Position numbers and translations under genes: made by a program
The notes under the pieces: model-generated
The model's input: the letters and a program-made list of their open reading frames with translations, nothing else
What the model was told of the DNA's origin: nothing
Database searches by the model: none
In this document: in pieces, positions 30,401 to 38,800 of the stretch
Layout: the number at the start of each line of letters is the position of its first letter
How positions within the stretch are numbered: position 1 is the stretch's first letter
Origin: Alligator mississippiensis
Lineage: Eukaryota > Chordata > Crocodylia > Alligatoridae
Reading direction: 5' to 3'
DNA: 64,000 nt
NCBI RefSeq assembly: GCF_030867095.1
Contig: NC_081833.1
Span: 69,901,895 to 69,965,894, forward strand

Positions 30401-33026
30401 GTAGAGACTTTTAAGCCAAATTCAAGTCTTGTTGAAGCAACCAAACAATAGATGTTATATCCCACTAACAAAGAATTTTCCAGTGTTTCTTCCAGTTCTT
30501 GCAAAAATGTGGAATTCCTCATAAAAAGGATGCAAATGTAGCTAATGGTAGATCACATGTCTCTCTTGCATGCAAATTTAGGTTGTAGTAACTTTAAATT
30601 TAAACATCTGGTTTAAATATTTATCATAAGGAATATTTTAAATCGTTAATCTGAATTCCTTGTCTATTTGAATAGAAATATATCTAATGTCCAAATTTAT
30701 TATTTTGCATGTTTTGTTATTATCATAGAATGAGACTTAAAGTAGTGATGATCTGAAGTACAGGGACATCAAAGACGCACAGAGTACTTTTAAAGCTAGG
30801 TTATGCCAATGGATATGTATGATTTGAATTTGTTCACAAGAAAAAAGATTTCTGTGTAGATCAGGGATTCCAAGAAATAACCCTTAATGATTTATCGTGG
30901 ATTAGACATGTTGCATCTTTTTCAATAGAGAATGGTTTGCCACATGGGGGCAGTCTCTGATTTTCATTAACCAAGTATTTTTTCATCTAAATCATTTTAA
31001 TACTAGCAAACAGACTATGAGCCATACTCTACCGTGATTAACCTACATTCTGTGGCATATCTAACAATACCAGCAAATGCAAACATGATGACTCAGGGGT
31101 GTAGGTTGTGGCCGTGTTGGTCTAAGGACATAAGCAGACAAGGTTCCTTGGGTGAAACTGATATCTTTTATTAGACCAACCCAAATAGTTGGAGAATAGT
31201 TATTAAGCAAGCTTTCGGGTTCAAAAACCCTTCGTCAGGCTACAGAAGTTTCAGCAGTTGGTGTGTGCTCTTCCTGGATGGAATGAAAAGTAAAGAAGCC
31301 AGGGGCTGGGCTGGGGAGTCAGTTGCCAGGCAGATTATGATGTGTCAAAAATCCAATGTCTGTATTTAGTCCATGATTTTTAGTATCCAGGAGGTTGATA
31401 AAGTGGAGCTCATAGGCTCATCTCTGGGAAGTGTTTTGTAAGTTTCCTTTGAGGATCAGGACTGAGAGATTGGAGAGAGAGTGGTTTTCTTGTGAGAAAT
31501 GTGCCCCCACCGGTAATTGGGTATTTCTGTCTTTGATAGATTTCCAGTGTGCATTCATTCTGGTGCGCAGTTGTTGTTTGGTCTCTCCTACATATTTTCC
31601 ATCAGGGCATTTGGTGCATTGGGTGAGATATATTACATTTCTGGAGATGCAGCTGTAAGATCCAGGAATGGTGATGGCTCTGTTGTGGGGTGTAGTAATA
31701 GTGGGGGTGGTGGAGGGAGATGTGTTGGCAGGTTTTGCATTTCTTGTCATGGCATGGTCTGGATCCTTTTGGTGTGTTTTGGGCTTGAGGAAGTTTGCTT
31801 CTGGTGATGAGGTTAGCGAGGTTCGGTGCTTGTTTGAAGGCTAGAATGGGTGGCTCTGGGAAGATCTTTTTAAGAATATGATGATTCTGCTTTTGCATGC
31901 CATTAAAATAAATGGCATATTGTCAAAAAAGTATTAGTTATTATATGTTAATACAGTAGGAAGAAAAGAAGACAGTGCCTAGCAAAGGAAAGCTAGGCTT
32001 TAGTTCACATTTTGCATTGTTTTGTAATAAAACACATGGTATACTCTTTACAAATAACCAGGACTTTTTTTTTCTTTGTTCACAGCTTGAAACAATGTTT
32101 AAAAGCAGTCCTAAAATGGTGAATGTGTCTGAAAGGGAATCATTCAGATGTCTGGTCAAGTTCTCTAGTCCACATCTTTTAGAAGCTTTGAAATCCTTGG
32201 CACCAGCAGGTAAATATTTCAACTTTGATTAAAAAAAACAAAAATGTAGTAGGCAAAATAACTTACCATTGTTATAATCTACTAAGCATGCTTCCACATG
32301 GGTTGGGGTCAATTAAACAGCTTTTAGCCTGTGTACTTGAATGTAACTATCAGTAGAATTTTTTAAAATTGGGGACCTGGAGCAGGTATAATTATCAATA
32401 ACTGTACATTTTATAACAGATAAATCCCAAATTATGTTAACAGCCTCCCTAAAACAATCTCAAGTAAAAAAAAATAAAAAAAATAGAAAGCTGACACAGA
32501 GGCACTTCACAGTGCCATAATGACTGGAGCAGCAACTCTGTAGATCAACCTGAACAAATCAAATGAACTGGCCCAGAATTGGATTTGTTGATGACTTATG
32601 CACTTGACAACAAGTGGCGTGTTTTGTTTTTTTTATTTTGGATGGTAAATTTGAGCCTCTGTATATATGAATAGAAATATAGCAAATAATTATAATAATA
32701 ATAAAGGTTTGTGTATCTTGTTCCATCTGGGATGTGTTTGTTTTTCCCACAAGAATATAACTTGCTTGTGGAATTATGATGATTGTACCTGGCTACTCAA
32801 TTTATAGTTTAAAAAGTATATTGAGTAACAATATTTTTAACAACAAGTTACATTATTAAGTAAATTGGGGTATGAATCAGGCTGTAATTCTTCTCTTTCA
32901 TTTCCTGCAGGTATGGCTGATGCACCACTTTCACCATTACTTACATGCATACCACACAAAGCCAGGAACTACTTTAAAATTAAAGAGAGAAAAGGTGTAC
33001 TTGCAGCAGGCCTTGTAAGCCCCTAA
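18243..33026 (+). CDS. CENPN: CENPN, centromere protein N (gene span, ten coding exons)
   Basis: Joining exons 18243-18413, 20319-20364, 21122-21181, 22733-22809, 25862-26038, 27486-27587, 28192-28249, 30285-30397, 32086-32209 and 32911-33026 keeps one frame and gives 347 residues (human, from memory, 339). CENP-N reads the CENP-A nucleosome and, with CENP-L, belongs to the constitutive centromere network. The first ~80 residues are the pyrin-like nucleosome-facing domain, starting MDVTVAEFIRRTVLK. Strongly conserved blocks are IRIAWGTSYTKPNQYKATYV (exon 5), LEFAQYK (exon 8), KFSSPHLLEALKSLAPAG (exon 9) and MADAPLSPLLTCIPHKARN (exon 10). The C-terminus runs about eleven residues past the human KIRDK end (KIKERKGVLAAGLVSP). 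Relative to human MDETVAEF, residue 3 is V, not E. Most introns have clean GT-AG borders; the intron 8 donor is weak. Confidence 0.95.
19208..19348. mobile_element. hAT-type MITE with perfect 8-bp target duplication
   Basis: Starts TGGGGGTCTTCAACC and ends GGTTGACAACTGCTG, whose reverse complement CAGCAGTTGTCAACC matches the start at most positions. The identical octamer CTCTAAGA flanks both sides (19200-19207 and 19349-19356). It is 141 bp, lies in CENPN intron 1 and carries no coding sequence. Confidence 0.88.
19664..19850. mobile_element. hAT-like element (CAGGGG...CCCCTG ends)
   Basis: Left end CAGGGGCGGGCAG and right end TTTTGCCCACCCCTG are an inverted pair. The right end contains the GCAGGCCGCATCTGGCCCGC core also seen, diverged, at about 3970. 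GTCTA directly abuts both ends, shorter than the 8 bp expected, so the ends or the duplication have drifted. Confidence 0.55.
20319..20364 (+). CDS. CENPN: CENPN coding exon 2
   Basis: 46 nt after a TTTTTTCAG acceptor, encoding ENSASIKEAAVLDIV and the first base of a Y codon. The donor is GTAAGT. Human has EKRASISDAALLDIIY here. Confidence 0.92.
21122..21181 (+). CDS. CENPN: CENPN coding exon 3
   Basis: 60 nt encoding NHTFQNKRVWTVYQMTKAT, bounded by a TTTCCCCAG acceptor and CAG/GTATGT donor. The human segment is MQFHQHQKVWDVFQMSKGP. Confidence 0.92.
22175..22567. mobile_element. Unclassified GC-rich DNA-transposon-like repeat in CENPN intron 3
   Basis: A C-rich block followed by ATCGGTATTGGCCGATATGG and a terminus CAGTGCACCTCTA at 22555-22567. 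The reverse complement, starting TAGAGGTGCAC, resembles ends of certain reptile hAT repeats. No left terminus or target duplication was found. Confidence 0.4.
22733..22809 (+). CDS. CENPN: CENPN coding exon 4
   Basis: 77 nt encoding GETDIFDFTAFKRKFKRRI and QSSLIN, ending at a GTAAGA donor. Corresponds to human GEDVDLFDMKQFKNSFKKIL. Confidence 0.93.
22960..23450. repeat. GC-rich repeat-like block in CENPN intron 4
   Basis: A sharp change to GC-rich sequence with internal semi-repeats (CCAGGCGGGCTCCATGTCTC and CCAGGTGGGCTCCATGCCTC, about 85 bp apart). It starts near ACCCCAGGGAATTATGTGCA and abuts the Penelope-like copy at 23463. Family not recognised. Confidence 0.4.
23463..23990 (-). mobile_element. 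Penelope-like retroelement fragment with similar segments at both ends
   Basis: Same family as 16745-17155, read on the minus strand. The terminal segment (reverse complement of AACTAGAACTCTTGGTTC through GGAAAATGGCAAGAAAA) occurs both at 23463-23530 and at 23907-23975 in the same orientation, like the repeated ends of Penelope elements. No endonuclease or reverse transcriptase part remains. Confidence 0.6.
23990..24284 (+). mobile_element. Penelope-like retroelement fragment, inverted neighbour
   Basis: Plus-strand copy of the same tail: GATCAACACATCAAAGAGC, then CTGACAAAGGGACTTTGATC, CTGAAAGCTTGC and the closing GGAACCAAGAGTTCTAGTTT. With the minus copy to its left it forms a palindrome with arms of about 290 bp. 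Confidence 0.6.
24285..24772. mobile_element. Second Penelope-like inverted pair
   Basis: The left arm (about 24285-24425, minus) and right arm (about 24550-24720, plus) are reverse complements: AGGTAGAAAAGCTAAAGT on the left pairs with ACTTTAGCTTCTTTTCTACC on the right. Both carry the GAAGAAGGGTRTTTGTGCCT motif, and the right arm ends TTAGTTGGTCTAATAACAGA. A C-rich tract lies between the arms. Confidence 0.6.
24515..24552. repeat. C-rich (CTCCTCCCCC) tract
   Basis: Low-complexity pyrimidine tract between the two arms of the second inverted Penelope-like pair. Confidence 0.8.
25148..25618. mobile_element. hAT non-autonomous element with perfect 8-bp target duplication
   Basis: Bounded by TAAGGGTCTACCTAAATTG on the left and, reverse-complemented, TAGGACCTACTTAATTTG on the right, imperfect inverted ends. 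The octamer CTGATAAG flanks both sides (25140-25147 and 25619-25626). The 471-bp interior is GC-rich and non-coding. It is the intact-looking reference for the copy at 15460-16141. Located in CENPN intron 4, about 240 bp before exon 5. Confidence 0.9.
25862..26038 (+). CDS. CENPN: CENPN coding exon 5
   Basis: 59 codons from VTINFKEFEDNAIWIRIAWG to NLPLLCQ with a GTAAGG donor. This is the most conserved stretch of the family, including the TKPNQYK block. Confidence 0.96.
26039..27485. other. CENPN: CENPN intron 5; nothing recognised
   Basis: AT-rich intron with no repeat or exon beyond the flanking splice signals. Confidence 0.5.
27486..27587 (+). CDS. CENPN: CENPN coding exon 6
   Basis: 34 codons, ALIVASNYGDIREMELRSHC through FKRYSQ, with acceptor TTTAAAG and donor GTGAGC. 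Confidence 0.95.
28160..28186 (+). repeat. Poly-T plus (GT)n tract at the CENPN exon 7 acceptor
   Basis: Ten T followed by about eight GT units, ending five bases before the splice acceptor of exon 7. UG-rich RNA is a known TDP-43 binding sequence, so it may affect exon 7 inclusion. That effect is inferred, not shown. Confidence 0.85.
28192..28249 (+). CDS. CENPN: CENPN coding exon 7, next to a TG tract and a CR1
   Basis: 58 nt encoding TFQTHHPKPLQERNVAPEN plus one base, so skipping it would shift the frame. The acceptor CTTAG is preceded directly by poly-T and (GT)8 (28160-28186). A CR1 copy starts about 20 bases after the GTATGT donor. Human TFETHNSTTPLQERSLG aligns well. Confidence 0.93.
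28270..28420 (-). mobile_element. CR1 LINE 3' end just inside CENPN intron 7
   Basis: Reverse complement of the CR1 tail: AATCATAGAA, then AAGGGACCTCAGGAGGTCAT and CTAGTCCAACC, followed by the diverged C-terminal coding end. Only about 150 bp remain. Confidence 0.85.
28850..29830. repeat. Unclassified GC-rich repeat mosaic in CENPN intron 7
   Basis: Base composition changes abruptly. Two similar stretches, AATTCCAGTTATCTGAG at about 29609 and AATTCCAGTTAGCAGAG at about 29807, are direct repeats of about 17 bp, in a style seen in pogo/Tigger-type transposon ends. The part 28850-29220 resembles LTR-type sequence but shows no termini. I see no gene, and long open frames here look accidental. 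Confidence 0.3.
30285..30397 (+). CDS. CENPN: CENPN coding exon 8
   Basis: 113 nt encoding VDPRLIQEDKSEKERIQRVN and GDGPQPKLEFAQYK. The acceptor CTCCCAG is strong. The donor AAG/GTTGTA is weak at positions +3 to +5, and the frame stays open for 17 more codons into the intron, ending at TAG 30449-30451. Confidence 0.94.
31098..31898 (-). mobile_element. Penelope-like element, GIY-YIG endonuclease part and 3' tail
   Basis: The minus strand encodes a linker with GSRPCHDKKCKTCQH, matching the cysteine-rich motif between the RT and endonuclease of Penelope elements. A GIY-YIG-type core follows: CISRNVIYLTQCTKC, then KYVGETKQQLRTRMNAH, then PVGAHF. The tail holds CTGACGAAGGG, TTTTTGA, ACCCGAAAGC and TTGGGTTGGTCTAATAAAAG. 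Only this 3' part (about 0.8 kb) is present, in CENPN intron 8, and it is fragmentary. Penelope elements are retroelements distinct from LINEs and LTR elements. Confidence 0.85.
32086..32209 (+). CDS. CENPN: CENPN coding exon 9
   Basis: 124 nt encoding LETMFKSSPKMVNVSERESF and KFSSPHLLEALKSLAPA, acceptor TTCACAG and donor GTAAAT. Matches the human C-terminal half closely. Confidence 0.95.
32210..32910. other. CENPN: CENPN intron 9; nothing recognised
   Basis: AT-rich intron without recognised repeats. Confidence 0.5.
32911..33026 (+). CDS. CENPN: CENPN coding exon 10 with stop
   Basis: Begins after TTTCCTGCAG, encodes MADAPLSPLLTCIPHKARNY and FKIKERKGVLAAGLVSP, and stops at TAA 33024-33026. 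The last eleven residues extend beyond the human end. Confidence 0.94.
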
Positions 33027-33900
33027 CTTTCCTGCAAAGACTGATCCATACAGAAATGTACATATGTACATGGGTTAGTCAAGGAGATAGCTTGATGACA
33101 GGCCATTCTTAGGCCAGTTAAACAGTGAATTTAGGCAGCTAAACCAGTTATTTCATTAGAGTTCCTCTACAGTCCATAAAGTATTTGATGGAAAGACGCA
33201 ACTTAAAACAGACTTTATCAGAATACAGTAGGTCAAGTAATGGTGTGGTAAATCTGGCATTTGCTTACTGTAGTAACATCATTTAATATAATGGAAAAAC
33301 CTATAATGTGTCATTCACTATACGAGAAACATTCTGGCTGAGACGAGACAAACCTATGCTACTGGGAAAATGAACACTTCAAATTTGCCTTGACACTGCA
33401 TTCTAGCAGAAGATTCTTATGACACCATTCAGTTGTCATGATTGCATTTATAGTAATACATATAGTAACATGCTTTTTATATATTAAAAGAGGTTTGGGG
33501 CTTCTTATTAGTAAAAGGTGGTATCAAGCAGTTGGCAGACATTTTTCATGTTCTTAAAATAGTGTTAGTAAGTACCTAATAAAGAGAGATGATGCTTTAT
33601 GTACATTTATTTTAATCTCTATTTTACCAAGTGACTGAGAAGGTACTGAAGCAGAGATTTATTTAAGTTTTCTCCCAGATTATTAAATAAATGCATCTAA
33701 AACTTTTTAACCTGTGTCAGACTTTAGAGCATCATTGCTTTATAATTTGCTCTTCATATGCTATAACAAAGTGCATTATTGGAATTGTACATGCATCGCT
33801 GCTTATCAAAATATTGGTGGGAAGCATCTGTGATGAATGTTACTGCTAATTGTTATTAATGGCCTTCTGAAATAAACTGAAACTAGATGGTGCCCAAACA
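33027..33900 (+). other. CENPN: CENPN 3' UTR, probable
   Basis: Follows the stop codon. AATAAA signals occur at 33578-33583, 33686-33691 and 33871-33876, any of which could end the mRNA. The sequence cannot say which is used. Confidence 0.55.
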
Positions 33901-34317
33901 TACAGTTGGTATACCTTTACTTGGAGGAAATGGTGTTTCCGAATGTGTCCTTTTTAAGGACTGACCCACCTCGTGTTCTAAAGTAATCCATTTCTTTCTG
34001 ATTTTGTGGACATAAAGATCTTAAGCAGAGTCTGGTAGCACAAATTAAAGAAAATAATAGGTTTGCAGTGCAGTTCTGAGCATTCTTAACTGTACAGACT
34101 TTTTTAATGCAACTCTCTTATGATTTTTGTATTTAGGGTACCAATTTGAAGAACTTGTTTTGCAGTTAACTTGTATTGGACAAAGTGTGTGTCTTAAAAT
34201 TGCTAAACATTAAAATTTAATAGTAGACATTCCTTGTGTGTGTAAAAAAAAAATGTGTTCACTTGCATCAAAGAATTTCTGTACGCAGACTTCTCCAGAA
34301 AAGGTCATGCTGTAGTA

Positions 34318-34526
34318 GTGACATTTAGCAAATTAGTGACACCTGTCACAGCAGCTTCCTACCCCTGCTCCATGCAGCTGTGGGTTTAAGCCCTCTGCTT
34401 CCCTTCCAGCACCACAGGGTATAAATCAACTATCAGGTAGACCATGGGGGGCAGGGATCAGAGCAGCTCTTGAATAGAAAGTGGGGCTTATCTTTTGGCA
34501 CACCAGAAAAAAGTTGGCTGCCACTG
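34318..34526. mobile_element. hAT-like element between CENPN and ATMIN
   Basis: The right end AAGTTGGCTGCCACTG reads, reversed, CAGTGGCAGCCAACTT, a Charlie-like terminus. Flanking octamers CTGTAGTA (34310-34317) and CTCTAGTA (34527-34534) agree at seven of eight positions. The left terminus is eroded. Confidence 0.5.
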
Positions 34527-34534
34527 CTCTAGTA

Positions 34535-34970
34535 AAGTACTCTAAAGTTTTCTGGTCCTGCATTTACATCCTCCTTGCCCCCTACTATCTGAGAGGTACT
34601 TAAGGTTGTATCATTTTAAAGTGGCAGTGCGCACTCTGTCAGAGTTTGGGAGTCGCTGTGTTAAAGGAAGACATAACTGTGTTGGCAGTTCATTTCTGTA
34701 ACTCGGTTCCGCTTTATTGAATCTTATTGGCTGACAAAAGCATTTCATTATTAAGCTATTAGTACTCTGAAATAATTACTGCTTTAACTTGAGTGCCGGG
34801 AAAGGTGGCAAGAAGACCAAAGCTCAAGGAGGGCTCCTGTCCCGGCACCCCTCCCTCCCTACCGCTGTCCTTACCCGCTGGAGGGGCCTCGGGCCATACC
34901 GCCCGATGCCAAAAAGTGCGTGTCTGAAGTTGCACCTCCCTCCCCGCAGAGGAAGTTAGAGGATTTCGGA
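34535..34970. other. CENPN-ATMIN spacer; nothing recognised
   Basis: AT-rich spacer that turns GC-rich at about 34790 on entering the ATMIN CpG island. Confidence 0.4.
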
Positions 34971-34979
34971 CGTGGGGGG

Positions 34980-35590
34980 AGGTTTCAGATGCTGAGAGAG
35001 GAGGCAGGCGAGCAAGGGGCAGCGCTGCAGCTGCTATGATTTCAGAGCCCGTGGGAGCGGGAAGGGAAGACCCTCGCGGCCAGTGCTGGGGTCAAACGCG
35101 GCCTCCTGTTTCCGAGAGGCCGCGGAGGTGCTGGTGCCGGCGGACAGGCGGTGCTGTCAGGAGCCACCTCCTGCCATCGCAGCCCCCCGCCGGGCGGCAC
35201 GGCCCTCGCGCCAGCCGCATCCCCCCAGGGCCGGCCACCCTCACCCTGCCCCGACCAGGCAGAAATGCGCCCGGGGCTGTCTCAACCGAAGCCACCCAGG
35301 ACGTGGCGGGGCACCTAACGGCGCCCCTCCACTCACCCGGGGGCCGATGGGCGGCCCCGCACCCAGAACAGGCTGGTTTCCAGGCCGGCGAGTGGCCGGC
35401 AGAGCACCGCACCGCACCGCACCGCGCGTCCCCCGCACCCGACACCCCAAGGCAGCGCGGCTGCCGCCCGCCCGCGGGAAAGGGCCGGCAGGGGGCGGGG
35501 CCTCATTTGCATATCCAGCACTCTCATGACTATTCATGAGCCGCCTCCCCGCGCACCCGGAAGTGGCGGCCGGGCGGGCGGGTTCGCAAC
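34980..35590 (+). promoter_or_regulatory. ATMIN: ATMIN CpG-island promoter
   Basis: Very CpG-dense, without TATA. Close to the start codon it has an octamer ATTTGCAT (35505-35512), a short palindrome TCATGACTATTCATGA (35524-35539), an ETS/GABP-type CCGGAAGTG (35557-35565) and a YY1-like ACATGGCGGC over the ATG (35589-35598). The island continues through exon 1 to about 36.3 kb. Long open frames here are CpG artefacts. Confidence 0.7.
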
Positions 35591-35806
35591 ATGGCGGCGG
35601 CCGGGCGGCGCGGGGGCAGCGCGGGGCCGGGCCCGGGCCGGGCCGAGGAGCCGCCGCCGCCGGGCCGCGAGCTGGTGTGGCCGTCGGTGAGCGAGCTGTC
35701 CCGCGCCGCGCGCACCAACATCCTGTGCACCGTGCCCGGCTGCGCCAAGGTGCTGCGCAACAGCCCGGCCCTCAGCATGCACCTCAGAATGGCGCACCGC
35801 CTCCAG
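35591..35806 (+). CDS. ATMIN: ATMIN exon 1
   Basis: 72 codons from [16 protein letters not shown] to MAHRLQ, donor CAG/GTACCG. Contains the [19 protein letters not shown] block and the first zinc finger. GC-rich, inside the CpG island. Confidence 0.94.
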
Positions 35807-38800
35807 GTACCGCGGCGCCGCCCGCAGCCCCGCGCGTTTCGTGGCCCGCAGAAAGGGGCGGGGCCCGTTTTGCCCCTAAAGGGGTTGATTAGGGAAGGGG
35901 AGCAGAAAGCAGAGTAGCACTTCAGAGCGTGGGGGGGAGGGTGTAATTTGTGCCATTCCCCCCCCCCCGCAGGGTTTGGGCATATTCTGTTTCCTTTCAT
36001 AGAAATTAAGGACTCCCAGAGACTGACGGGCGCAGGCGGTTGTTACTCGCCCGGCCCAGAGAAGGAGCAAAGTCAACAGTGTCACCGTGCCGTCGGGGGA
36101 CGCGGCCAGCTGCGATAACGGCAGGTTTTGTCGGGGACGAGCCCCCCGGGGTGTTCGTGGGAGCGCTCTTGCACGCGCCGCGGTTGCCAAGAGCGCGCCG
36201 CAGCGCCGCGACGCCGTTATTTCGCATTTGGAGTTCATCGGGCAGAGACACCTTAAATGTTGATCCGACCGGAGCGATGTTTCCCATCTTTTATTGCTTT
36301 TGGTGAAGAGCACGGTGTCAATGCAGCTGTAGATTTTAGTGCTGAAAATACCGTCTGTTTCTGCCTTTAAGAGATTTGGCGGTTGCCCCGTTGGTGTTGG
36401 GAGGTCGAGGTGTTTCGAGAAAATGAGCTTTAGGCTCTGGTTTACTCCTCGTGGAGTTTACTGGTGATACTTTCACCTCGGTGGGGAAGCCACAAAATAT
36501 GTAATCCTATCATGGTTGAATGTAATCCGTCAGATGATCTGCTGCTGTCGTTAATAGCTGTAACGGATACAAGTGCTGAAAAATGAGTAGGAGCGATTCA
36601 GTATCTGTCGAACTCCGTTTGTATCTTTATCCTTTCTGGGGGTTTTCTTCTGGGCAGAGACGCTGTAACACATCATCGAGCTCATGAAACCCTTGTGTAG
36701 CAGTTATTGTAAAGGGGTTTTGTTTGTGGCCATTGGTAAAGATGCTGGATCTGCAGGTACAGGAGATGTGCTTCAGGTTTGAAGCCAGTAAGTCGAGTGT
36801 GCTTGCAGGTGTGTACTACGGGGGTTTGAAGGACTGAATGACAAGAATCTTTGTCCTTGGAGGAAAAGAGGGAGAAGTAAAAGCTCCACAAAGTGTTGTT
36901 AAAAATATTCCATTTGCAAAGACTTGTTTGCATTGTGGAGGGTGAGGTAGTCAATCATTTTTGTAGGGGCATAGCAACATTAATAAAATATTTTGTGAAA
37001 CTAATTTGCAACAGTTCCTTCTAGCAGAACCAAGCTTGAATGTGTGGAGAGAGGAACTCGTTTTATAGAATCAATATGTTAAATGAAGACAGGTTATCTT
37101 GGTGTGACAGCTGCTTTGTTTGAAGGGTTTTTATGTTTTGTTTTTATTATAAAAATGACCCGTGGAAGCTGACTTTTGCTGGCTTCACTTGTGGGATTTC
37201 TACTCTGCTGTCTGTCAGGCATGTTGTGGAAAGCGATGCTGGAGCAGATGAACGTCCTTTTGCTTCACCCAACGTTTGGAACAGATGAGGCAGCACAATG
37301 CTTTTATAACGTCTATCTCAGTCCATTAATCTCTGACTTGGTGCAAGGACTTTTGTCCTGCATAGAGTAGTTTCTGGGGTTTAGATCCACAGCTTGTTTT
37401 CATAGTATGTTAGATGAGATTTAACATTAAGGGTTATACTTCTTTGTACACACAGACTTCTAGTTTGCCTGAGTTCTCAAATACTTTGGTCACAGCAAAT
37501 GTCGTATCCAGGGTTTTGATTGGAAAAGGTAGTTTCACAGTTGGTAGGTCAGAAGGGACCTGAACAGATCATCAAGTCCGACCCCCTGCCATAGCAGGAA
37601 AGGATGCTGGGGTCAAACGACCCCGGCTAGATGTCTATCTAGCCTCCTTTTGAAGACCCACACGGTAGGAGCCAGCACCACTTCGCTTGGGAGTTGGTTC
37701 CAGATCCTAGCCGCCCTGACTGTGAAGAAGCACCTCCTGATATCTAATCTGAATCTACCCTCTGCCATCTTGTGACTGTGATTTCTAGTCACTCCTGGTA
37801 GTGCTCAAGGGAACAGGGACTGCCCCAGCACCTGCTGGTCCTCTCTCACTAGTTTGTAAATGGCCACTAGACCCACCCCCTCAGCCTTCTCTTGTGGAGG
37901 CTGAACAGGTTTGGGTCTTGTAGCCTCTCCTCATAGGGCCTGCCCTGCTGCCCCCTAGCCATGTGAGTGGCCCTCCTCTGAACCTCTCCATGCTGTCCAC
38001 ATCCCTCCTGAAGTGCAGCGCCCAGAACTGGACACAGTACTCCACCTGCGGCCTGACCAGTGTCGCACAGATGGTGAGGATCACTTCCTTGGACCTGCTC
38101 ATGATGCATCTGTGGATGCAGGACAAGGTGCGGTTGGCCTTCCTGACCGTGGCCCCACATTGGTGGCCCATGTTTATTTTGGAATCAGTAATGACACCAA
38201 GATCCTTTTCTTTTCATCAAGGTACATCTTAGGAACATGTGATTGTCCCTCATGGTATGGCAGCTATTTGTTCTTCCTGTGGCACTAATTCTGTTGTTTA
38301 GATTGCTGTTTTGTGTATCTAACCTTCCCGCCTTAACCTGAAGCTTTTATTGCTAAGCAGCAGAGTAGTGTTTCATTGCCAAGGAGGCTTTACATGTCTG
38401 ATTTCCTGATGTGATGAGAGATGTTAGCAGTGTTAATCCGAAGTCACATAGATGACAAGGTAGATTTGTACCTTTATAGACTAATGAAAGTAGGTGTATT
38501 GTATTTACCCTAATCCAAGATTACTTCAAATTTAAGATGCCCCTCCCCCCACAGTACTTAGATCCTAGATATAGAAAAATTATGTTTGTTCTAATTTTTC
38601 ATGTATAGAATCTAATGATTGTAGGGTCCTCTTAAATTTTGCCCCTCCCTGCCTCCTCTAGTAGTGCCTGCACTTGCTGGCACCTTCTTCCCTCTTTCTT
38701 CCCACATGCCGCCAACCTCCAGGCTGTGCCTCTGCCTGCTCCCCTGCTGCTCTTTGTCAGGTACCGCTCTGGCTTCATTCCTCCACTCCTGGCACAGAGC

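Noticed and set aside
35036-35539. Long overlapping open frames on both strands upstream of ATMIN
   Set aside because: CpG-island sequence has few stop codons. No conserved protein is recognisable.
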